Shown: positions 1 through 4,407 of the stretch, one piece after another
Position numbering within the stretch: the stretch's first letter is position 1
Layout of the letters: each line of letters begins with the position of its first letter
Assembly (NCBI GenBank): GCA_012269805.1
Contig: JAAXJP010000127.1
Span: 6,610-11,743 of the forward strand
DNA from: Rubrivirga sp.
GTDB taxonomy: Bacteria; Bacteroidota; Rhodothermia; Rhodothermales; Rubricoccaceae
Direction of reading: 5' to 3'
Length of the DNA stretch: 5,134 nucleotides
The notes under the pieces: model-generated
What the model saw: the letters and a program-made list of their open reading frames with translations, nothing else
Told to the model about the DNA's origin: nothing
Databases searched by the model: none
Translations under genes and position numbers: made by a program

Positions 1-21
1 GGTCATCGCAGAGTCGGTCAT
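1..21 (-). CDS. Start of a downstream operon gene (partial, 7 codons visible)
   Basis: On the minus strand the TGA stop of the P-loop protein gene shares its last base with an ATG (TGATG), and the frame from that ATG stays open to the edge of the window, reading MTDSAMT. Such stop/start overlap is a common sign of translational coupling inside an operon. A second in-frame ATG at bases 6-4 could be the true start instead. Too little is visible to name a product. No Shine-Dalgarno-like purine run precedes either ATG; the coding strand there is pyrimidine-rich. Confidence 0.4.
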
Positions 22-1160
22 CACGAGGAGGTCGGCATCATGCGGCGGGGGCCGTTGAACGACGGGGGCTGGACGGCGCCGCCGGCCCACGCCTTCCGCT
101 CGGCCACGTCCTCGGCCACGAGCGCCGCGAGGGCCTCGGCCTCCGAGCGCGCGTTGACGGCCGGGATGCCGAGCGACGTCCGGATGTAGCGCTTGCCGAC
201 GTCGGTGTCGGTCGCCGGCCCCACGACGACGCCGATCTCGGCGCGGTAGCGCGAGCGGAACAGCTGGTCGCAGGCCCACGCGCCGGCGAGGTCGGCCGCG
301 GCGAGGACGTGCGTGGCCGTGAGCCGCTGGAGCTCCATGTCCTCGAGGATCTGATCCACGCCGTACGGCCCGATCACGCCGTCGCCCAGTTCCAGGACGA
401 GCGCGTCGGGCGGCGTCCCGTCCTCCGTCGTCGCGATCCGGTTGAGGTGGGCGATGATGCCCTTGGCGATCGGGACCATGTCGCGGCCGGTCGTGGCGAC
501 GGCGCCGGCCTGGAGGAAGCTGGCCGAGGCCACGGCCCCCTGCGCCACCATCGCCCGGACGTCGCGCTGGAGGGCCGCGCCGGTCAGTTTGGCCGCCGCG
601 ACGCGGAGACCGCGCCCGGTCAGCTGGCCGACGAGCGCGGCGGCGGCGAACGTCTTGCCCGTGTTCATGGCCGTCCCCGACACCATCACGAGCGGGGCCG
701 ACTCGGTCAGGACCTCGACGGGGTCGACGGCCGTGTCCTGGATCCGCGCGTGCCGCGGTGGCTCACCGGTGAGGACGGCGCCCAGGACCTCCACGCGGAG
801 CGCCGGCCCGAGGTCGGGGTGCTCGGTCGCCACGCGCCCGAGGATGCCGCCCATGTTCTGGACGTGGAGCACGTCGCCCGGGGCGATGTGCCGGGGGATC
901 CGCCCGGAGTACCCCTTCAGCGCCTGCCGTTCGCCGAGGGCACCGACGAGCGTCTGCCCTTTTTCGATGGTCCGGAACACGCCGTCGGCGCCTTCGAGCT
1001 GGTTGTAGACGTCCTTGTCGTCGAGCGCGCGGACGGCGAGGCAGTACCCCTCCTCCGCCACGACGTAGGGCGAGACGCGGACCTCGTGGTCCAGCCGGCA
1101 CGGCGCCGTGCTGCTGGCGACGTGGTCGACGGAGAGCGTCGTGATCGATCCGGTCGGCAT
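21..1160 (-). CDS. P-loop NTPase with BioD/CobQ-type Walker A, function unknown
   Basis: A 379-residue cytoplasmic protein with no signal peptide or membrane segment. Residues about 30-132 form an N-terminal domain rich in short beta strands and turns (IAPGDVLHVQNMGGILGR at 92-109). Residues about 157-350 form an NTPase domain with the deviant Walker A GTAMNTGKT (162-170). This has the GTxxxxGKT spacing of BioD, CobQ/CobB and MobB-type enzymes rather than the classical GxxxxGKT. A hydrophobic strand ending in an acidic cluster, ALVLELGDG (253-261), is the likely Mg/phosphate-binding strand. The layout (N-terminal domain, P-loop, acidic strand, C-terminal Rossmann strands) also resembles DUF1611/DgcN proteins, but similarity is too distant to assign the N-acetyl-D-glutamate reaction. 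It lies 26 nt behind argG and runs into the next gene through a TGATG overlap, so it is probably co-transcribed with arginine biosynthesis. The substrate cannot be read from the sequence. Confidence 0.85.
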   Translation of the reverse strand: MPTGSITTLSVDHVASSTAPCRLDHEVRVSPYVVAEEGYCLAVRALDDKDVYNQLEGADGVFRTIEKGQTLVGALGERQALKGYSGRIPRHIAPGDVLHVQNMGGILGRVATEHPDLGPALRVEVLGAVLTGEPPRHARIQDTAVDPVEVLTESAPLVMVSGTAMNTGKTFAAAALVGQLTGRGLRVAAAKLTGAALQRDVRAMVAQGAVASASFLQAGAVATTGRDMVPIAKGIIAHLNRIATTEDGTPPDALVLELGDGVIGPYGVDQILEDMELQRLTATHVLAAADLAGAWACDQLFRSRYRAEIGVVVGPATDTDVGKRYIRTSLGIPAVNARSEAEALAALVAEDVAERKAWAGGAVQPPSFNGPRRMMPTSS

Positions 1161-1186
1161 GATCGCGTGGGTCGGAGAGCGGGGAG

Positions 1187-2389
1187 TCAGCTACCGGCGC
1201 GGGCCGCGAGCCGGGCCTGGAGGCCGTAGATCTGGGCGAAGCCCTCGGCGTCGCGGCCGGACCACAGCGCGTTGTCCTCACCGTAGCGGGCCACGCCCGC
1301 GTCGAAGAGAGAGTGCGGCGACGTGGCGCCCTGGACGCGGATCGCGCCCTTGAACCACTCGACGTGGACGTCGCCGGTCACGCGCCGCTGCGTGCTGTCG
1401 AGGAACGCCTCGAGGTCGCGGCAGACGGGGTCGAAAAAGAGGCCCTCGTGGACGAGCCGCCCGTAGAGGTCGCCGAGCGTGCCCTTCTGGACCAGTTGGA
1501 GCTGGGTGAGGACGAGCTTCTCCAGTTCGCGGTGGGCGTCGATGAGCGTCAGCGCGCCCGGCGCCTCGAACGCGATCCGCCCCTTGATCCCGAGGATCGT
1601 GTCGCCGACGTGGACCCCGCGGCCGACGCCGTGCGCTGCGCCCTCACGGTTCAGCGTCTCGACGAGCGCGACCGGGTCGAGCGCCTCACCGTCGATCGCC
1701 ACCGGCGCGCCCTGCTCAAAGCGGATCGTCAGCCGGCAGGGCTCGTCGGGCGCCTCCTGCGGCGCGACCGTGTCGGGCCAGGCCGCCTCGGGGAGGACGC
1801 CGTCGGTGTCGTGCGTCTCCTTCCCCCCGATCGTCGTGCCCCATAGGCCGCGGTTGACGGAGTACTCCGTCGTCTTGGCCTCGACCGTGAAGCCGCGCTC
1901 GCGGAGGAAGTCGGTCGACGCCTCGCGCGAGAGCGAGAGCTCCCGGATCGGCGTCAGGATCTCGAGGTCGTCCGCAAGCAGGCGGAGGGCGGCGTCGAAG
2001 CGGATCTGGTCGTTGCCGGCGCCGGTCGAGCCGTGGGCCACGGAGCCCGCGCCGAGGTCGCGCGCGGCGCCCGCGAGCGCCTCGGCCTGGACGACGCGCT
2101 CGGGCCCGACGCACAGCGGGTACACGCCGCCGCGCAGCACGTTGCCCTTGACGAGGTACTGGAGCACGCGGTCCCACAGGTCGGCGCGGGCGTCGACGAG
2201 GCGGTGCTCGGCGGCGCCGAGGTCGGCGGAGCGGGCGGCGATCTGCTCTTTCTCGTCGGCGGAGAACCCGCCGGTGTCGACGGTGACGGTCATCACGTCG
2301 CGGCCGGTCTCCTCCTTGAGGTAGGGGACGCAGAACGACGTGTCGAGGCCGCCGGAGAAGGCGAGGGCGATGGGCGAGGTCTCAGACAT
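1187..2389 (-). CDS. argG: Argininosuccinate synthase
   Basis: This enzyme joins citrulline and aspartate using ATP (giving AMP and pyrophosphate) to form argininosuccinate, the penultimate step of arginine synthesis, in the cytoplasm. The 400-residue product has the family length. It carries the N-type ATP pyrophosphatase PP-loop SGGLDTS at 12-18, the HGSTGAGNDQIRFD segment at 119-132 (the conserved GxTGxGNDQxRF substrate/ATP region), YSVNRGLWG at 176-184 where other bacteria have a DENLWG-type motif, and GVHVGDTILGIKGR at 258-271. The ATG at 2389 places the PP-loop at the usual distance from the N-terminus. No Shine-Dalgarno is visible; the nine bases before the ATG are GTACCCGCC. It is the first full-size gene of a leftward operon, and its 5' leader carries an apparent arginine-sensing attenuator. 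The variant motifs fit the Bacteroidota-type branch (inference). Confidence 0.97.
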   Translation of the reverse strand: MSETSPIALAFSGGLDTSFCVPYLKEETGRDVMTVTVDTGGFSADEKEQIAARSADLGAAEHRLVDARADLWDRVLQYLVKGNVLRGGVYPLCVGPERVVQAEALAGAARDLGAGSVAHGSTGAGNDQIRFDAALRLLADDLEILTPIRELSLSREASTDFLRERGFTVEAKTTEYSVNRGLWGTTIGGKETHDTDGVLPEAAWPDTVAPQEAPDEPCRLTIRFEQGAPVAIDGEALDPVALVETLNREGAAHGVGRGVHVGDTILGIKGRIAFEAPGALTLIDAHRELEKLVLTQLQLVQKGTLGDLYGRLVHEGLFFDPVCRDLEAFLDSTQRRVTGDVHVEWFKGAIRVQGATSPHSLFDAGVARYGEDNALWSGRDAEGFAQIYGLQARLAARAGS

Positions 2390-2398
2390 GGCGGGTAC

Positions 2399-2429
2399 AA
2401 AAAACGCCGACTCTAGGGAGAGTCGGCGT
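2399..2429 (-). terminator. Rho-independent terminator in the argG leader (attenuator)
   Basis: Read on the minus strand, ACGCCGACTCT (2429-2419) pairs perfectly with AGAGTCGGCGT (2414-2404) across a four-base loop CCCT, and the 3' arm runs straight into six T (2404-2399). This is a textbook intrinsic terminator for leftward transcription. On the plus strand the same hairpin has no T tract, so it does not serve the rightward gene. It ends 9 nt before the argG ATG and lies downstream of the argG promoter candidate, so it cannot be the terminator of an upstream gene: it must act as an attenuator, or the promoter lies within it, which no sequence suggests. The hairpin may also hinder ribosome access to the argG start. 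Confidence 0.88.
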
Positions 2430-2472
2430 CAGGGGATCGGATCCGCTGGGGTGATCGTGCGGTGCCGTCCGT

Positions 2473-2544
2473 CTAGGCGTCGTCTCCCGGCCCGGGCTGA
2501 GCCGGTCGGCGTCGGAGACGTCGGGGGGAGAGACGGGCGAGCAT
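2473..2544 (-). CDS. Arginine-rich leader peptide of argG (23 aa)
   Basis: This short ORF lies between the argG promoter candidate and the terminator. It begins MLARLSP, continues RRLRRR at residues 8-13, and ends GDDA before a TAG stop. Six of 23 residues are arginine (4, 8, 9, 11, 12, 13), using CGT, CGA, CGT, CGA, CGC and CGA. The arginine codons I read in argG itself are CGC or CGG, so the leader seems to favour the less used codons, as expected of a stalling sensor. The model is that scarcity of charged tRNA-Arg stalls the ribosome at codons 8-13 and prevents terminator formation, whereas free translation to the TAG lets the terminator fold. The ATG lies about 16 nt from the predicted transcription start, and no Shine-Dalgarno is visible. 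Caution: chance frames in DNA this GC-rich are arginine-rich, so the claim rests on position and context as much as on composition. Confidence 0.68.
   Translation of the reverse strand: MLARLSPRRLRRRPAQPGPGDDA
2478..2523 (-). promoter_or_regulatory. Candidate leader hairpin (1:2 structure) overlapping the arginine codons
   Basis: On the minus strand, CGTCTC (2520-2515, arginine codon 9 and leucine codon 10) pairs with GAGACG (2486-2481), and CCGGC (2505-2501) pairs with GCCGG (2491-2487). This leaves arginine codons 11-13 in a 9-nt bulge. One A-A mismatch lets two further outer pairs form (2523-2522 with 2479-2478). Its 3' arm contains GGGAGA (2488-2483), complementary to TCTCCC (2421-2416), which spans the end of the terminator's 5' arm and its loop. 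That would provide a modest six-pair antiterminator. A ribosome stalled on the arginine codons would free GGGAGA, whereas one at the TAG would cover it. Pairing was done by eye without folding energies. Confidence 0.5.
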
Positions 2545-2566
2545 CGCGGGGCGGGTCGGAAGCGGC

Positions 2567-2596
2567 AGGATAGGCGCGGCGCGGCGGATCCGTCAA
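2567..2596 (-). promoter_or_regulatory. Sigma70-like promoter for the argG operon
   Basis: On the minus strand TTGACG (2596-2591) and TATCCT (2572-2567) are separated by 18 bases, matching the -35 TTGACA (5 of 6) and -10 TATAAT (4 of 6) consensus. Transcription would start near 2560, giving a leader of about 170 nt that contains the arginine-rich ORF and the terminator. A palindrome CGGATCCG (2585-2592) overlaps the edge of the -35 box and is a possible operator. Bacteroidota sigma factors often use a different consensus (TTTG / TAnnTTTG), so the assignment is tentative, but its position is exactly where the attenuator model needs it. Confidence 0.5.
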
Positions 2597-2712
2597 CGCG
2601 GGCCTGGCCTGGTAGCGCTTCCGTCCGTCAGAAACACATGGACGGAGGCACGGTGGAGGGCCTTGCGGACGGCGGCCTCGGGGCGCAAACTCTAGCGCCT
2701 CCCCTCTCCCCC

Positions 2713-3192
2713 ATGCGCTTCCTCCTCCGCCTCGGCGTCCTCGTGGTCGCCTTCGCCGGCTGCGACTCCGTCGGCGACGACGGCCTCGTCACCCGCTACT
2801 CCGGCCCCGAGATCACCGAGGCGGACGCGGCCGTCCCCAACCCGCCGTTTGGCCCGGCCACTTGGGAAGGCTGGGGCTTCCTCGGATATCATGAGCGGCT
2901 CGTCACGGTCTCCCGGACCACCTCGTGCGGCGACGAGTGTGCCCGGACCGTCGAGCTCCAGTTCACGAACGGCCACGACACCGACCTCCCCGAGGCCGTC
3001 CGCGGCTGGGTGATCGTCGAGCAAGGCAACCCCGACGGCTACAGCGAGACCGACCTCCCGATCCGCCGGGCCGAGATCCAGGACTGGGGGCCGGGGGTCT
3101 TCAGCGGCGTCGTCTACCCCGAGCCCATTGACGGCGCCAGCACCGCGCCCCTCGTGTTCTGGGCCGACGGCCTCCCCGTCGCCGTCGAGTGA
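2713..3192 (+). CDS. Small predicted lipoprotein, function unknown
   Basis: The 159-residue product starts MRFLLRLGVLVVAFAGC, a short basic n-region followed by a hydrophobic core and a lipobox-like FAGC with the lipidated cysteine at residue 17. It should therefore be exported and lipid-anchored in the cell envelope. The mature part begins with an acidic, flexible stretch (DSVGDDG). It contains a cysteine pair SCGDEC (72 and 76) that could form a disulfide, and has beta-rich segments (RTVELQF, GWVIVEQ, VFSGVVY, PLVFWADGLPVAVE). I chose the ATG at 2713 because the signal peptide starts there; a longer frame from 2638 would put 25 unrelated residues ahead of it. No family is recognised. It is transcribed away from argG and faces the ATPase gene. 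Confidence 0.75.
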   Translation: MRFLLRLGVLVVAFAGCDSVGDDGLVTRYSGPEITEADAAVPNPPFGPATWEGWGFLGYHERLVTVSRTTSCGDECARTVELQFTNGHDTDLPEAVRGWVIVEQGNPDGYSETDLPIRRAEIQDWGPGVFSGVVYPEPIDGASTAPLVFWADGLPVAVE

Positions 3193-3220
3193 GCGGTCCG
3201 ACACCGCCCCCGAACGACGA

Positions 3221-3253
3221 CGCCCCGCTGGCGGCGCGGAGGCCAGCGGGGCG
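3221..3253. terminator. GC-rich hairpin between convergent genes
   Basis: CGCCCCGCTGGC (3221-3232) pairs perfectly with GCCAGCGGGGCG (3242-3253) around a 9-nt loop: twelve consecutive pairs, nearly all G-C. It lies 28 nt behind the lipoprotein stop and 36 nt behind the stop of the convergent ATPase gene. Neither strand has a T tract after it, so it is either a U-tail-less terminator or an mRNA 3'-end stabiliser serving both transcripts. Confidence 0.6.
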
Positions 3254-3257
3254 GTCG

Positions 3258-3288
3258 GCCTCGGTGCCGAGGCGGGCAGAGTCGAACG
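3258..3288 (-). other. tRNA-3'-end-like fragment
   Basis: Immediately behind the ATPase stop, the minus strand contains GTTCGACTC, which fits the T-loop consensus GTTCRANYC. It is followed by TGCCCG and then CCTCGGCACC, resembling the acceptor end and CC(A) of a tRNA such as tRNA-Leu. The upstream T-stem half is not complementary, the spacing to the acceptor end is about two bases too long, and the final A is replaced by G, so this is not a functional tRNA. It may be a decayed attachment-site remnant or a coincidence. The GCCTCGG/CCGAGGC palindrome (3258-3273) overlaps it. Confidence 0.25.
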
Positions 3289-3289
3289 A

Positions 3290-4291
3290 CTACGCCGCCT
3301 TCTTCCGCTTGCTGACCTTCACCTCAGGCTCTTCCGCGGTCGCCGCGCTGTCGCCCGACGTCGCGTAGCGCTCGCGCATCCGGTCGAGGAGGTCCGCCCG
3401 GTCCGCCTCGGTCAGCTCGTCGAGGTCCTGGACGCCGCAGTAGTGGCGCGCGGCGAGGAGCACCTGCGGGCGCCCGAGGCCGAAGCCCTCCGCCTCGGCG
3501 AGGAGGTCGGCGAGCGTCGGACCCGCGGGGTGCGCGAGCGCGGGCTGGGGCAGGACCTCGGGGGCCGGCGTCTCGACCGGCGCCGGGCCGGCGCCCAGCT
3601 CCGCCAATACCGCGGCAAAGTCGGGGTTCTCGAAGACCGTCCCGACCGGGAGGTCTGGCGCGTTCGACTTCACGACGGTCGCGACGCGCTTCGTCTCGAA
3701 CCCGTCCTGCCGCAGCGACAGCTCCAGCATCACGTCGACGAAGTACTCCAACCCGGACGACGTCATGGGCAGCACGCGGCCCATCTCGTTCTCCTCGCGG
3801 TCCTGCTTGCCGCGCGCCGCGATCTGGTCCGTGATGACGACGCACGCGCCGGAGTCGACGCAGAGGCGCCGGAGGACCTCCTGGAACACGACCTGGTCGG
3901 CCTGGAGCTCCTCGGCGGACGGCTGCGCCGTCGGGTCGCCGGTCCGCCGGCGGACGGCCTCGACGGTCGCGCGGTGCTTCCGGCCGAAGTACATGGCCCA
4001 CGAGTCGAGCGCGTAGCAGCCGTAGCCCTGCTCGGCGCGGCCCTCGCCGAGGGCCCAGTCGACGAACGGGAGGAGCTCGTCGGGGTGCTCGACCTCGATG
4101 GCGTCGTAGTGCGAGCCGTCGGCGCCGGGGAGGAGCCGGGCCTTCCGCTCGGTATCGAAAAAGCAGAGGCGGCCGAGGCCGGCGTCGGCGAGCGACGCGG
4201 CGAACCAGCTCTTGCCGGTGCCCGCGGGCCCGCGGACGGCGACGACGAGGCGCCGCTGCTGCGGCCGACGGCTGAGAGGATGGACAGTCAT
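3290..4291 (-). CDS. RecA-like phage-type recombination ATPase (Sak4/AAA_24-like)
   Basis: A 333-residue cytoplasmic ATPase. Walker A is GPAGTGKS (21-28), directly after a hydrophobic strand (RLVVAVR). FFDTERKA (44-51) is the second strand, GCYALDS (91-97) the Walker B strand, and CVVITDQ (150-156) a sensor-like strand. KSN (208-210) follows a late beta strand. This order, with the 'FDTE' and 'LDS' signatures, matches the AAA_24 group that includes phage Sak4, RecA-core proteins that assist single-strand annealing. A proline/alanine-rich linker (233-258) leads to a helical domain (258-310, TLADLLAEAEGFGL through DLLDRMRERY) like the small C-terminal modules on phage recombinases, then a basic tail KVSKRKKAA. 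The ATG at 4291 places Walker A near residue 21 as usual. Such genes normally sit in phage recombination or replication modules; here no phage structural genes are visible. It converges on the lipoprotein gene. The annealing role is inferred from the family. Confidence 0.75.
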   Translation of the reverse strand: MTVHPLSRRPQQRRLVVAVRGPAGTGKSWFAASLADAGLGRLCFFDTERKARLLPGADGSHYDAIEVEHPDELLPFVDWALGEGRAEQGYGCYALDSWAMYFGRKHRATVEAVRRRTGDPTAQPSAEELQADQVVFQEVLRRLCVDSGACVVITDQIAARGKQDREENEMGRVLPMTSSGLEYFVDVMLELSLRQDGFETKRVATVVKSNAPDLPVGTVFENPDFAAVLAELGAGPAPVETPAPEVLPQPALAHPAGPTLADLLAEAEGFGLGRPQVLLAARHYCGVQDLDELTEADRADLLDRMRERYATSGDSAATAEEPEVKVSKRKKAA

Positions 4292-4370
4292 GGTTTCGTG
4301 GGGGATCGCCAGTGTGCTTCAGCGTAGGGCGACCGGGGTGTCATCCACGCGTCACACCTGTGCCCCGAAT

Positions 4371-4404
4371 GTGGAGCGCGGGCGGATCTCCACTCGCGCT
4401 CCAC
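4371..4404. terminator. 10-bp inverted repeat behind the nuclease-like gene
   Basis: GTGGAGCGCG (4371-4380) and CGCGCTCCAC (4395-4404) are perfect reverse complements around a 14-nt loop. The hairpin starts only 3 nt after the TAG of the nuclease-like gene on the minus strand, the usual position of a terminator, but no T tract follows it. It also lies about 80 nt upstream of the ATPase ATG, so a regulatory role for that gene is possible. Confidence 0.45.
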
Positions 4405-4407
4405 GCG

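Larger units (their letters stand above)
2390..2712. other. Divergent intergenic region between argG and a lipoprotein gene
   Basis: These 323 bases separate the leftward argG operon from the rightward lipoprotein gene. The argG-proximal part (2399-2596) is accounted for by the promoter, short leader ORF, hairpin and terminator listed separately. The remaining part (2597-2712) contains an inverted repeat (TCCGTCC at 2620-2626, GGACGGA at 2640-2646, 13-nt loop) and no convincing promoter for the lipoprotein gene. A short plus-strand reading frame beginning at 2638 runs into the lipoprotein but looks like upstream extension rather than coding sequence. Confidence 0.6.

Noticed and set aside
309..1229. 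Plus-strand open frame opposite the P-loop gene
   Set aside because: Composition is typical of a shadow frame in GC-rich DNA, and the opposite strand carries the GTAMNTGKT P-loop and a coherent domain layout.
2404..2429. Argument that the leader hairpin terminates plus-strand transcription
   Set aside because: No plus-strand gene ends nearby and the plus strand has no T tract after the hairpin; the six-T run exists only in the minus direction.
2465..2629. Direct repeat CCGTCCGTC at 2465-2473 and 2621-2629
   Set aside because: Two nine-base copies 156 nt apart in GC-rich DNA with no consistent placement relative to promoters are easily explained by chance.
2638..2712. Longer start for the lipoprotein gene
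   Set aside because: Starting at 2638 would bury the signal peptide and lipobox 25 residues inside the protein; the ATG at 2713 gives a normal lipoprotein N-terminus.
3258..3340. A complete tRNA gene on the minus strand
   Set aside because: Only the T-loop and acceptor-end resemblance is present; the region that would hold the anticodon and D arms codes for the ATPase C-terminus, and the T-stem does not pair.
3128..4327. Long plus-strand open frame opposite the ATPase gene
   Set aside because: It is an arginine/alanine/glycine-rich antisense frame, overlaps the end of the lipoprotein gene, and has no recognisable motif, whereas the minus-strand frame has clear Walker A and B motifs.
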